Source of the DNA: Mesorhizobium sp. YM1C-6-2 | GTDB taxonomy: Bacteria > Pseudomonadota > Alphaproteobacteria > Rhizobiales > Rhizobiaceae | DNA length: 64,000 nucleotides | Reading direction: 5' to 3' | Assembly (NCBI RefSeq): GCF_003666685.1 | Contig: NZ_RCIZ01000007.1 | Coordinates: 124,001-188,000, forward strand | Shown: positions 26,695 through 34,849 of the stretch, in pieces | Numbering within the stretch: position 1 is the stretch's first letter | Layout: each line of letters begins with the position of its first letter | Made by a program: the position numbers and the translations under genes | Notes under the pieces: generated by a model | Told to the model about the DNA's origin: nothing | The model's input: only the letters and a program-made list of their open reading frames with translations | The model's database searches: none

Positions 26695-27198
26695 TTACTT
26701 AGCCGTAGCGAGCTGCTGAACGTCTTTCAGATGAGACTGTAACGTAGGGAGCGTCTTCGCCGCGAATTCCTTCAGCGCTCCTGGGGCGCCATTCGTCGAA
26801 TAGGTAGTAAACAGAGCTACCGCCTCCTCGTGCGCGGCATACTGTTCGGCAAGATAGGACTGATCGAAAGCGCTGCCTGTGGAACCGGCCAGGTTGTCGA
26901 GATCTGCCTTGTGCTTGTCATCCAAAGCAGTCGGTACCTTCACGCCTTCGGCGTCGGCCGCCACTTTCAATTCGTCCGCGGCCTTCGAGTGGTCATTGAT
27001 CATGTGCTGAGCGAAATCCTTCGTCGGCTGCCCGCTCGCCTTGTCCAAAGCGACCTTGCTGGAAGCGATTTCAAACATGTTCGTAACCGTCGCCATGTTC
27101 ACGAATTCCTGCGGCGTAGTGACCGCATTGGCGTCCTGGGCAAGTGCGGAGGCGGAAAACGCGGCGGCAGCAATTGAAGCTGCAAAAAAAACCTTCAT
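26695..27198 (-). CDS. DUF4142 exported protein
   Basis: This 167-residue protein has a Sec signal peptide (KVFFAASIAAAAFSASALAQ, cleavage after ALA) and a DUF4142 ferritin-like helical domain. The domain shows TPQEFVNMATVTNMFEIASS, FAQHMINDHSKAADELK and YLAEQYAAHEEAVALFTTY, with His/Glu residues that could bind metal. It is probably periplasmic. ATG 27198 has AGGAG upstream, and the frame extends much further 5' without support. The EcfG-type promoter at 27226-27250 is 27 nt before the start. DUF4142 genes are frequent stress-regulon members in rhizobia. Confidence 0.92.
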   Translation of the reverse strand: MKVFFAASIAAAAFSASALAQDANAVTTPQEFVNMATVTNMFEIASSKVALDKASGQPTKDFAQHMINDHSKAADELKVAADAEGVKVPTALDDKHKADLDNLAGSTGSAFDQSYLAEQYAAHEEAVALFTTYSTNGAPGALKEFAAKTLPTLQSHLKDVQQLATAK

Positions 27199-27225
27199 GA
27201 TTTTGCTCCTTGGTTGGGAGCTCCC

Positions 27226-27250
27226 AACCGGCAGAAGGAGGCGTTGTTCC
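27226..27250 (-). promoter_or_regulatory. EcfG-type promoter (DUF4142 gene)
   Basis: On the minus strand GGAAC (27250-27246), a 16-nt spacer and GGTT (27229-27226), 27 nt upstream of the DUF4142 ATG. Confidence 0.72.
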
Positions 27251-27479
27251 GAGCTAAACAAAAATCCCGCGCGCTGCCCAGCAGCGGACAACTCAAGATC
27301 CCGGCCGCTTAACCGGGTGATTCCGAGCTTTGTGGTCGAAACAGATGGCTGAGAGGCAGCCGGAATTCGTGGGGCGGGGCAACAATCGACGGTATCACCC
27401 CGGCATGGTACCGCGCGCGTTCTCTTCTCCAAGCACCCTGGTCACTCTGTTGCGGCCGATGATTGTATACCGCCAGTGA

Positions 27480-27671
27480 TCGCGTCCAGATCAGATCAGC
27501 TATGCAGCTTTTCATCCCAATATCTGCAGAGAAACCGGCGTCACCGAGCAGCAAGCGCATGCGCTGATCCGTGATCTCGCGTTTGAATTGAATTCGCTCC
27601 TCCGCGAAGCCCGAGAGCTGAGGAAAGGCGCAGGGATGTCTGATGAGCGTCCAAAGACTGGCAAGAACTGA
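27480..27671 (+). pseudogene. Small helical protein remnant without start codon
   Basis: The frame ending at TGA 27669-27671 reads ETGVTEQQAHALIRDL then AFELNSLLREARELRK, a pattern of small rhizobial proteins of unknown function. No ATG, GTG or TTG is in frame after the upstream stop at 27477, so the 5' end is lost or shifted. A related-looking fragment is at 36940-37040. Confidence 0.4.
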
Positions 27672-27798
27672 CCTGCGACCGTAGCCGGGCGGCAGCGGCA
27701 AACGGTGGCCGCGCGGATAGGGGCGTTGTCCCTCGAGCGATCAGTTTGGAACCAATAGCGAGGCCGAAGTTGCAGATGCCTCGCAGAGAATTTCGTGG

Positions 27799-28091
27799 AT
27801 GCCTCGCTACTTTTTCGATATCGAAGATAATGGCAAATTGACCGTTGATGAGGTGGGACTGGAATTGCTTACCGAACAAGCGGTTCGAGATGAAGCCATT
27901 CGAGCCCTTCCATCGATCGCGCAAGAAGAGCTGCGGACGGACCTCAACATGTGTTTTGTGTTAAGGTTCGGGATGACACAGGGTCATACATATTTCAAGC
28001 TTCGCTGGAGCTCAAATCGGGTTGGCTGAAGGGTCTTCCGAGCACAGACATCTCTACGGGCGGGTACTCGCAAGGCCGGAAACCGATCTAA
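27799..28091 (+). pseudogene. DUF6894 protein with C-terminal frameshift
   Basis: The frame from ATG 27799 gives MPRYFFDIEDNG, VDEVGLELLTEQAVRDEAIRA and LPSIAQEEL, a normal DUF6894 start. After about residue 50 the expected C-terminus (VRDDTGSYIFQASLELKSGW) continues in another frame, to TAA 28089-28091. As sequenced, translation would run on in the wrong frame to 28029. A near-consensus GGAAC-N15-AGTT element (27748-27771) lies upstream, one base short in spacing. Confidence 0.7.
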
Positions 28092-28124
28092 GCCCAACCG
28101 TGCAGACGGACGCCTCGAGAGCTG

Positions 28125-28370
28125 TCACGGTGGTATGGCAAGCTCATTCACCATAATATCGCAAGTGATCTCCGCTACCGGCCAGCTATGCGTTCTGATG
28201 GTGATCCGCAACTGCCGGTCTTCAAATTCACCCACCACCTCTGCGCCGTAACCGACCAATGCGAGGGCAGCTTCATGTTTTGCATGTGCAAGGGACTCCA
28301 GGCTAAGCCCAATGTCGTCCCGAGAAGGCGGTAAGTGGGAATCGTGAAAGTCAAAGAAAAATCGGGGCAT
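28125..28370 (-). CDS. DUF6894 family protein
   Basis: This 81-residue protein is an intact DUF6894 member: MPRFFFDFHDSHLPPSRDDIG, then LESLAHAKHEAALALVGYGAEV and the C-terminal RQLRITIRTHSWPVAEITC. The function is unknown; these proteins are frequent in rhizobial stress regulons. It starts 3 nt after the stop of the Crp/Fnr gene, so the two are probably one transcript driven by the promoter at 29235-29260. Confidence 0.85.
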   Translation of the reverse strand: MPRFFFDFHDSHLPPSRDDIGLSLESLAHAKHEAALALVGYGAEVVGEFEDRQLRITIRTHSWPVAEITCDIMVNELAIPP

Positions 28371-28373
28371 GTG

Positions 28374-29150
28374 TCAGGCACCACCTTTGGGCGCCAAACT
28401 TTTTAGGTGTCCATCTGTTCCTATCGTCAAGGCCTCTTCTGGCAAGTGCAAATAGGCCGGGTTAAAGTCGGCCATCGACAACAGCTCTTCCCAACGGTGA
28501 ATAATGACCTGTCCCTGATCATAGGAGATTGCGTTGGTAGCCCGTAAGGACTGCAAGCTTCGATTAACGTGAACGGTGGACATGCCGGTAATGTCGGCCA
28601 GATCTGTTTGGGTAAGCGGAAGCGGAAAATGGGCCCTTGCCTTCCGCTGGTTGGCGTTGGTTCGGATCATCATCTCACAGAAGAAATGGGCCAGCCGAGC
28701 CAGTGCCGACCTATGCCCGATGTTCACCACGCTTTCGCGGTATACGGCTGCCTCTATCAGTGTGCCTTTCCACAGGCCGTGCAGGAGCCGGGGATATTCC
28801 CGGCACAGCGTTCGGAGTTGATCGTGTTCGACAAAGGCAAGTACACAATTGGTTATGGCACGCACGTCGCAATCCATTTCCGGAAGGTGCAGGCTCATCA
28901 GGTCGGGCATGTCGCCAGGGACATGTAGAGCGGTGATCGCCCGGGCGCCTTCCCCAGTGTTTTTGGAGGTCGCGACAAAGCCCTCCAGGATGATGAAACT
29001 GCTTGAAGGCCAGTCGCCTTCCCGAACGATGTCGGCCTTGGCTGGCTGGCGGCTGATGCGAAAGGGCAGTGCCTGCACAGCAGTCCGCTCCTTATCAGTC
29101 AACTCAACTAGCAGATCGAGCTTGGAAAGCATGCGCTCTGAGGCGATCAT
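28374..29150 (-). CDS. Crp/Fnr-family transcriptional regulator
   Basis: This 258-residue regulator has an N-terminal cyclic-nucleotide-binding-like beta barrel (PAKADIVREGDWPSSSFIILEG, VPGDMPDLMSLHL) and a C-terminal winged helix. The DNA-recognition region is LPLTQTDLADITGMSTVHVNRSLQ (about 175-198). The ARLAHFFCEM helix matches the dimerisation helix. No Fnr-type Cys cluster is present at the N-terminus, so it is not an iron-sulfur oxygen sensor, and the ligand is unknown. It is co-transcribed with DUF6894 and preceded by a GGAAC-N17-TGTT element, so it may relay the general stress signal. Confidence 0.9.
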   Translation of the reverse strand: MIASERMLSKLDLLVELTDKERTAVQALPFRISRQPAKADIVREGDWPSSSFIILEGFVATSKNTGEGARAITALHVPGDMPDLMSLHLPEMDCDVRAITNCVLAFVEHDQLRTLCREYPRLLHGLWKGTLIEAAVYRESVVNIGHRSALARLAHFFCEMMIRTNANQRKARAHFPLPLTQTDLADITGMSTVHVNRSLQSLRATNAISYDQGQVIIHRWEELLSMADFNPAYLHLPEEALTIGTDGHLKSLAPKGGA

Positions 29151-29234
29151 TCTCCACTCCTCGCGTGAGGTGGAAAGAGGTACAGGCCTCCCAGTGTCCA
29201 GATCCTCGATGCGCTATCGCTGGGCCCGCACGAT

Positions 29235-29260
29235 AACAAGTATGACCGTTACTCGGTTCC
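29235..29260 (-). promoter_or_regulatory. EcfG-type promoter (Crp/Fnr gene)
   Basis: On the minus strand GGAAC (29260-29256), a 17-nt spacer and TGTT (29238-29235), 84 nt upstream of the ATG at 29150. The longer leader makes this one less certain. Confidence 0.55.
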
Positions 29261-29384
29261 GTCGGACCGCTCATTGCCTCGCAACAGCCACCCGACATGG
29301 CTGGCCAAAATGTCGGGCCGCGCTTCTAGGTCAATATGGGATGTAAGCAAAAGCCGTGAGCCTCCGCCGGGATCGTGTCGGCAT

Positions 29385-29684
29385 CTAGATTTTTGCCGAC
29401 ACCCGGGCGTCACGCAGTTGGGCAAACTGCAGCGTTACGTCCGGCAGGTTGTCCTGTAGCCACTTAGCCATTGCTTCTTCCTCAGCGAGATTCTGCTTCA
29501 GGATGTCGACGGCCTGTGAGAACCCACCCGCCTCGGCGAGGACGATGAGGGAGTTGTAGGCGGCAATTTCGTAATTTTCGAATGCGAAGTTTGCCAGGCT
29601 GTTCTTGAGGATTTCATCGCCTGCTACTGAATGACCAGGAGCCGCCAGCGCGACAAACAATTCTAACTCGCAGCGCGGCGACAA
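29385..29684 (-). pseudogene. Truncated ferritin-like DUF892 gene
   Basis: The frame gives only the C-terminal half of a DUF892 protein: FAFENYEIAAYNSLIVLA and ILKQNLAEEEAMAKWLQDN, the last two helices with their metal-binding Glu residues. The first two helices and their ligands are missing, and the first 20 residues (MSPRCELELFVALAAPGHSV) look unrelated. A di-iron site could not form. Compare the intact 188-residue copy at 18705-19271. Confidence 0.75.
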
Positions 29685-29719
29685 ATTTTCTCGAACTCAA
29701 GTTCGAGTGCGCACGACGA

Positions 29720-30406
29720 CTAGGCGAGCAGTTCTGCGACAGTACCCCCCCCTAATTCGAAGAGCAGGGCGGCCCGGGCACGATTAAGACGGCTTTTAAT
29801 TGTTCCCACTGCGCATTCGCATATTGTAGCTGCCTCCTCGTAACCTGTTCCAAGAATTGCGACGAGGACGAGAACCTCGCGCTGATCTTGAGGCAGGCGG
29901 AGCATTGCAGCCTCCACCTCGTACACGGCTTGGCTCCACTCCTGGGCAGGATTGCTCTTTCCTTCAAGTGAGACGCAGTCGGCGTCCCCAGGGCGCTCTC
30001 GATTATATTTTTTTACCTTGGTGAGGAAGGTGTTGCGCATAATAGTGAAGAGCCAGGACTTAAGTCGGGTACCGGGCGCAAACAGTGATATGTTGTCGAT
30101 CGCCTTGGTCAAAGTCTCTTGGACGAGATCGTCGGCGTCGTACGAATCCCTGTAGAAGGTTCGTGCAAAAGCGCGCAGCGCCGGGATCAAGTCCACAATC
30201 ATGGCGTTGGTATTGGCTGGGACAGGTGGGACTGAGTTCGACAGCTCCAACCTAGAGCGTTGGCTCGTTGCAAACGATTTGGCGCAATTCTCCTGCATGA
30301 AGTAAAAAACGGCTTCCCGGCCGCTCTCACCAACCGAGACCTGCCATTCATCTGCTACGCTAAAAATAGACACAGTTGATGGAGCTTGGGCGAGGTGTCT
30401 CCCCAT
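29720..30406 (-). CDS. ECF sigma factor, EcfG-like
   Basis: This 228-residue sigma factor belongs to the group that drives the alphaproteobacterial general stress response from GGAAC-N16/17-GTT promoters. Region 2 is IPALRAFARTFYRDSYDADD then LVQETLTKAI and LKSWLFTIMRNTF. Region 4 is MLRLPQDQREVLVLVAILG and YEEAATICECAVGTIKSRLN then RARAALL. The ATG at 30406 has AGGGAGA 6 nt upstream, giving an N-terminal extension of about 60 residues beyond the usual length; ATG 30298 would give 192 residues. No anti-sigma NepR or response regulator PhyR gene is adjacent, so control would depend on chromosomal partners or on expression level. At least eleven matching promoters lie within 16 kb. Confidence 0.88.
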   Translation of the reverse strand: MGRHLAQAPSTVSIFSVADEWQVSVGESGREAVFYFMQENCAKSFATSQRSRLELSNSVPPVPANTNAMIVDLIPALRAFARTFYRDSYDADDLVQETLTKAIDNISLFAPGTRLKSWLFTIMRNTFLTKVKKYNRERPGDADCVSLEGKSNPAQEWSQAVYEVEAAMLRLPQDQREVLVLVAILGTGYEEAATICECAVGTIKSRLNRARAALLFELGGGTVAELLA

Positions 30407-30744
30407 AGTTGTTCTCCCTGAATTTCAGCGCGAAGAATTTCTTCTGATCGGTCTATGCCGCAGATTTTTCCGGGCCGCCTGAGTTTTTCACTTTAGCTCC
30501 GCAAACTAGGCCTGCAATGACATATGTTAGCGGCGCAATTTATTTCCGTGAGCGCCGTTCTAAATGCGGTTGAGAAAGCGCTTCGACCATGCCTTTCTGC
30601 CTGAATTCCTTCTGCACATTTACGTTCAGGCGCCGTCGCTGCTAGCCGGGAACAATGTTGGATTCCGCTTGTTAGCAGCCCGGCCATTGAGGCCCATCCA
30701 GCCCATTCACGTTCCATGATGGGGAGATCTAACTCGCGAGTACA
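30407..30744. other. Intergenic region between sigma factor and glycan cluster
   Basis: This 338-nt region is divergent between the ECF sigma gene and the glycosyltransferase. It has an EcfG-type element at 30649-30673 facing the glycan cluster. I see no GGAAC-type element facing the sigma gene itself. Confidence 0.55.
30649..30673 (+). promoter_or_regulatory. EcfG-type promoter (glycan cluster)
   Basis: GGAAC (30649-30653), a 16-nt spacer and TGTT (30670-30673), 71 nt upstream of the ATG at 30745. It would drive the glycosyltransferase, glf and glycosidase genes. Confidence 0.6.
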
Positions 30745-31938
30745 ATGATGAACCAGCGTCCCTCGTCTATTGAATTTCTCTCTGCTGGGAATAGAAATCT
30801 ACTGATTTGTTTCTCCCACTTGCGGTGGAATTTCGTCTTTCAGCGCCCTCAACACTTACTCACAAAAGCATCTGCGGAGTATAGAGTGATCTACTTAGAA
30901 GAACCCGCCTTCGAAGCGGTTGATGATCCGCACGTACGGATAAATGTGCCGGCACCGGGTCTGAGCGTGGTTACACCTGTCTTGCCGCCCGGAATCGACG
31001 ACACGACCAACGTCGCGATGCAACGCAGCCTTCTCGACCAGTTGCTGCTACATGATCAGCATTCGAAGCTAGTCACGTGGTACTACACGCCGATGGCGCT
31101 GCCCTTCAGCGCCCACCTGCGCCCAGACATTTGCATCTATGACTGCATGGATGAATTGTCGGGCTTTAAGGATCCGCCGGCCCGTCTCATAGAGTACGAA
31201 AAGCAACTCTTCGCGACCGCCGATCTTGTGTTTACCGGAGGCGACAGCCTCTATCAGGCGAAGCGAACCCAGCATCCGTACGTTTATGCCTTCCCGAGCA
31301 GCATCGATGCCGAACATTTCGGCAAGGCGCGCCGGCACCTCGAAGACCCTGCCGGTCAACACCTGATTCCACACCCGCGCATTGGCTTTTTCGGCGTCAT
31401 CGATGAACGGATGGACCTGGGGTTGGTCGCAAGTACGGCGACGAGCATGCCGGACTGCCAGTTTGTGATGCTTGGCCCGGTGGTGAAGATCGATCCTGCT
31501 ACTCTTCCGCGTGCGGCCAACCTGCACTGGCTGGGCAGCAAGTCCTATGACGAACTTCCCTCCTACCTGAGGCACTGGTCGGCTGGATGGATGCCGTTTG
31601 CACTGAACGAATCGACCCGATTCATAAGTCCCACCAAAACGCCAGAATTTCTCGCCGCCGGGCTGCCGGTAGTTTCGACGGCAATCGCCGATGTGGTCCG
31701 ACCCTATGGCGTCATGGGGCTCGTTGGGATCGCGAGTTCGGACAACATCGTCCAGGAGCTGCGGAAGGCGCTCGCCAGGAAAGGCGATGCAACCTGGCTC
31801 GGCAAAGTGGATGCGTTTTTGGCCGGAAAATCCTGGGACAAAACATGGAGCTCGATGTTGGCGCACATCTCGTCGATCAAGGCCGGCAATGACATCGTCC
31901 TCATGCAAAAGGAGCCTAAGTCATGTTTGATTGGCTGA
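30745..31938 (+). CDS. Glycosyltransferase (GT-B, GT4-like)
   Basis: This 397-residue protein resembles glycosyltransferases usually encoded next to UDP-galactopyranose mutase. The N-terminal part has FSHLRWNFVFQRPQHLL, and later come IYDCMDELSGFKDPP and RIGFFGVIDERMDL. The C-terminal donor-binding region is ESTRFISPTKTPEFLAAGLP followed by VVSTAIADV. No membrane segment is present, so it probably works on the cytosolic face. The 3' end overlaps glf by 16 nt, indicating one operon. The likely product is a galactofuranose-containing or related surface glycan, inferred from the neighbour. Confidence 0.85.
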   Translation: MMNQRPSSIEFLSAGNRNLLICFSHLRWNFVFQRPQHLLTKASAEYRVIYLEEPAFEAVDDPHVRINVPAPGLSVVTPVLPPGIDDTTNVAMQRSLLDQLLLHDQHSKLVTWYYTPMALPFSAHLRPDICIYDCMDELSGFKDPPARLIEYEKQLFATADLVFTGGDSLYQAKRTQHPYVYAFPSSIDAEHFGKARRHLEDPAGQHLIPHPRIGFFGVIDERMDLGLVASTATSMPDCQFVMLGPVVKIDPATLPRAANLHWLGSKSYDELPSYLRHWSAGWMPFALNESTRFISPTKTPEFLAAGLPVVSTAIADVVRPYGVMGLVGIASSDNIVQELRKALARKGDATWLGKVDAFLAGKSWDKTWSSMLAHISSIKAGNDIVLMQKEPKSCLIG

Positions 31939-33053
31939 TCGTAGGCGCTGGCTTCGCTGGCAGTGTTCTGGCCGAGCGAATTGCAACGCAGCGGGGAGAA
32001 TCCGTTCTGATCATCGACCGGCGTAGCCACATCGGAGGGAACGCTTACGACTGCTATGACGACGCCGGTATTTTGGTCCACCGATATGGTCCGCACATAT
32101 TCCACACCAACGCGCAATCGATCGTCGACTACCTGTCGCAGTTTACAGCTTGGCGCCCCTACGAGCACAGAGTCCTCTCAGCAGTGGACGACAAACTTCT
32201 GCCGATCCCGATCAACCTCGATACGATCAACAAGCTTTACGATCTCGACCTGACTTCAGAGCAACTGGAAGAGTTCTTCGCGTCTAAACGAGAAATCGTG
32301 GATGAGGTGCGCACATCCGAGGACGTCGTCGTCAGTACAATCGGCCGAGAACTCTACGAAAAATTTTTCCGCGGCTATACGAGGAAGCAGTGGGGCGTCG
32401 AGCCGTCCGAACTCAGTAAGTCCGTAACCGCGAGAGTACCAACCCGCACCAACCGGGACGACCGTTATTTCAGTGATAGCTTTCAGTGCATGCCTGCGCA
32501 CGGCTACACCAGAATGTTCGAGCGCATGCTAACCCATCCGAGGATAAAGGTACTCCTTCAGACGGACTACCGTGAAATTCGTCATCTCATCCCGCATCGG
32601 CAACTGATCTTCACAGGGCCAATAGACGAATTCTTCGACTGGAAACTCGGGCGGTTGCCCTACCGATCGCTCGACTTCAAGCACGTCACGCTCGATAGAG
32701 AGCAGTTCCAACCGGTCGCCGTCGTCAACTACCCGCAGACCGAACAGTACACGCGTATCACCGAATATAAGCATTTGACCGGTCAGCGTCACAGCCAGAC
32801 AAGCCTGACCTACGAATACCCGACTGATACGGGCGATCCTTACTACCCCGTTCCTCGACCGGAGAATGAAGCGCTGTACAAGAGATATCTGGCGTTGGCG
32901 GACGCCCAGTCAGACACCTGGTTCGTCGGTCGCCTGGCGACATATCGCTATTACAACATGGACCAGGTGGTAGGTCAGGCTTTGGCTACATTCGCACGAA
33001 TCCAGACGCGAGACACCCAACCGGCCGCCGCCTTTGTCGAGGCGGCGCAGTGA
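31923..33053 (+). CDS. glf: UDP-galactopyranose mutase
   Basis: This 376-residue flavoenzyme interconverts UDP-galactopyranose and UDP-galactofuranose, the precursor of galactofuranose in surface polysaccharides. The FAD-binding GAGFAG loop is at residues 8-13, followed by IDRRSHIGGNAYD. HRYGPHIFHTN, the FFRGYTRKQWG block, RVPTRTNRDDRYF with its conserved arginines, and the C-terminal TYRYYNMDQVVGQAL are all characteristic. The length is normal. The gene overlaps the preceding glycosyltransferase and is overlapped at its stop by the glycosidase GTG start (GTGA). Confidence 0.96.
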   Translation: MFDWLIVGAGFAGSVLAERIATQRGESVLIIDRRSHIGGNAYDCYDDAGILVHRYGPHIFHTNAQSIVDYLSQFTAWRPYEHRVLSAVDDKLLPIPINLDTINKLYDLDLTSEQLEEFFASKREIVDEVRTSEDVVVSTIGRELYEKFFRGYTRKQWGVEPSELSKSVTARVPTRTNRDDRYFSDSFQCMPAHGYTRMFERMLTHPRIKVLLQTDYREIRHLIPHRQLIFTGPIDEFFDWKLGRLPYRSLDFKHVTLDREQFQPVAVVNYPQTEQYTRITEYKHLTGQRHSQTSLTYEYPTDTGDPYYPVPRPENEALYKRYLALADAQSDTWFVGRLATYRYYNMDQVVGQALATFARIQTRDTQPAAAFVEAAQ

Positions 33054-34768
33054 GCAAAATCAACCGCCTTGAAATCTGGGGCGGTCTCGAGTGTTCCAGA
33101 GTCCGGATCGGCGATGACATTCGTGATCAGATTGTCGACACCGGACACAGAAACCGCCCCCAAGACCTTCAGCTGATAGCTTCGCTGGGGATTAAGACGC
33201 TCCGCTACCCGGTTCTGTGGGAGACAGTGTCCAGTGCACCGGGCGGGCAAGACTTTAGTTGGCACGATTACCAACTCGGGCGTTTGCGCGCAGCGGGGAT
33301 TTCTCCAATTGTCGGGCTGGTGCATCATGGTTCGGGGCCGGGTCATTGCGATATACTCGATCCGGCCTTCCCGGCATCGCTCGCAAGACACGCCCGGGAC
33401 GTAGCCCTGCGATATCCTTGGTTGGAACGCTTTACGCCCATTAATGAGCCAATGACCACCGCGAGACTGTGCGGACTCTACGGGCACTGGTACCCGCATG
33501 GCCGCGACGAAGCCACCTGCTTCCGAATAGTGGTGTCGGAGTGTCGCGCGATTTCGGCGTGCATGAAGGAGTTGCGGCGAGTTTCCCCGACAGCGAAGCT
33601 CATCCAAACCGAGGACATCGGCCGAGTGTTTGCGACGGAATCGCTTCAGTATCAGGCTGATTACGAGAATGAACGCCGTTGGCTTGCCCTCGATCTGCTC
33701 GCCGGGCGTGTGAGCAACGGCCACCCATTTCATCGCCGATTGCTGGACCACGGGGTCGACGAAGGTCATCTGGAAGAACTTGCCGATCATCCCTGTATTC
33801 CAGACATCATCGGCATCGATCACTACCTGACGAGCGACCGTTTCCTGGACGAACGCATAGAGCGCCATCCGGGCGATGTACCGGGCGGGAATGGCCGAGA
33901 TAGTTACGTGGACATAGCTGCCGCACGCGCCGGCGTGCCAGAATGTGAGAGTGGCTTCTTGCCTCGAATTTGCGAAGCCTGGGAGAGATACGGATTACCG
34001 CTTGCCCTTACCGAGGTGCACAACGGATGTACCCGGGAAGAGCAGCTGCGGTGGCTGATGGACGGCTGGAATGCGGCTAATGCAGCACGAAACCTGAGCG
34101 TTGACGTGCGCGCCGTAGCGGTCTGGTCGTTATTTGGGTCGACGGATTGGAATTCGCTTTTGACTCGCCGCGACGGCTTTTATGAACCTGGAGCATTTGA
34201 CATACGATTCGATCCGCCGAGACCGACGGTTATCGCATCCGCGGCTCTAGCGTTGGCGCGGTCGGGCAGTTTTGATCACCCGGCGCTTGCCCGCAGCGGC
34301 TGGTGGAGGCCTGATAACAGGTACGGTCGTCCCCAGCCGATCGAAGTGTCCAGCTCAGGAGGGCTGGAAGATGTTCTCAAGGAGTGCTGCGCCCTTCGGC
34401 GGCTCGACATGGCGGAAGCTACATCACCCGCAGGGGAGCCATACGCGACGATCCAAGCTCACGGTGGCTCCGCGCTCCATAGGGAATACGAAGGCGAGCC
34501 GCGGCAGTTGACGCTGACATGCCACTATAAGGCGCTTGCACAGGATTCGCTCGTGGTCCAATTCGACCACAGCATCGCCGCCGCTGAAGCTATCCACGCC
34601 TTCCTGGATCTGGTTATCGACGGAACCTGCGGCTGGTTCAGGGTTGCGAGGGCAGGACAGAGCCAACAACTGGCGTTTGAACGTGTTGCTACCTCACCGC
34701 CCGTCGATGCCGAAGTGGAACTCTACACGCGACTGGAGCGTCCGTTCGACGTGTCAACCGCCGCATGA
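33050..34768 (+). CDS. Glycoside-hydrolase-family-1-like protein, atypical C-terminus
   Basis: Residues 1 to about 400 resemble the GH1-like domain often encoded after UDP-galactopyranose mutase: LEIWGGLECSRVRIGDDIRD, LRYPVLWETV, FTPINEPMTTARLCGLYGHW with the acid/base Glu in NEP, and LPLALTEVHNGC with the nucleophile Glu. In homologues I know, a RmlD-like sugar-nucleotide reductase domain follows; here, after ALARSGWWRPDNRYG, the remaining 170 residues are different, with no NAD-binding loop, and look beta-rich. The start is GTG 33050, overlapping the glf stop. It may be a fusion or replacement of the second domain. The substrate is unknown. Confidence 0.8.
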   Translation: MSKINRLEIWGGLECSRVRIGDDIRDQIVDTGHRNRPQDLQLIASLGIKTLRYPVLWETVSSAPGGQDFSWHDYQLGRLRAAGISPIVGLVHHGSGPGHCDILDPAFPASLARHARDVALRYPWLERFTPINEPMTTARLCGLYGHWYPHGRDEATCFRIVVSECRAISACMKELRRVSPTAKLIQTEDIGRVFATESLQYQADYENERRWLALDLLAGRVSNGHPFHRRLLDHGVDEGHLEELADHPCIPDIIGIDHYLTSDRFLDERIERHPGDVPGGNGRDSYVDIAAARAGVPECESGFLPRICEAWERYGLPLALTEVHNGCTREEQLRWLMDGWNAANAARNLSVDVRAVAVWSLFGSTDWNSLLTRRDGFYEPGAFDIRFDPPRPTVIASAALALARSGSFDHPALARSGWWRPDNRYGRPQPIEVSSSGGLEDVLKECCALRRLDMAEATSPAGEPYATIQAHGGSALHREYEGEPRQLTLTCHYKALAQDSLVVQFDHSIAAAEAIHAFLDLVIDGTCGWFRVARAGQSQQLAFERVATSPPVDAEVELYTRLERPFDVSTAA

Positions 34769-34849
34769 AGGGGCGATGCTGCGGCGTCTTAGAATTTAGT
34801 GTTGATCGGCGCCACCGTTAGATTGCCTGCTTTTTGAATCACATGCAAT

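Noticed and set aside
27748-27771. EcfG-type promoter for the first DUF6894 gene
   Set aside because: GGAAC is followed by AGTT after only 15 nt, one short of the accepted spacing; kept as near-match only.
31069-31908. Minus-strand open frame opposite the glycosyltransferase at 30745
   Set aside because: No domain or ribosome-binding site, and fully overlapped by a conserved coding sequence.
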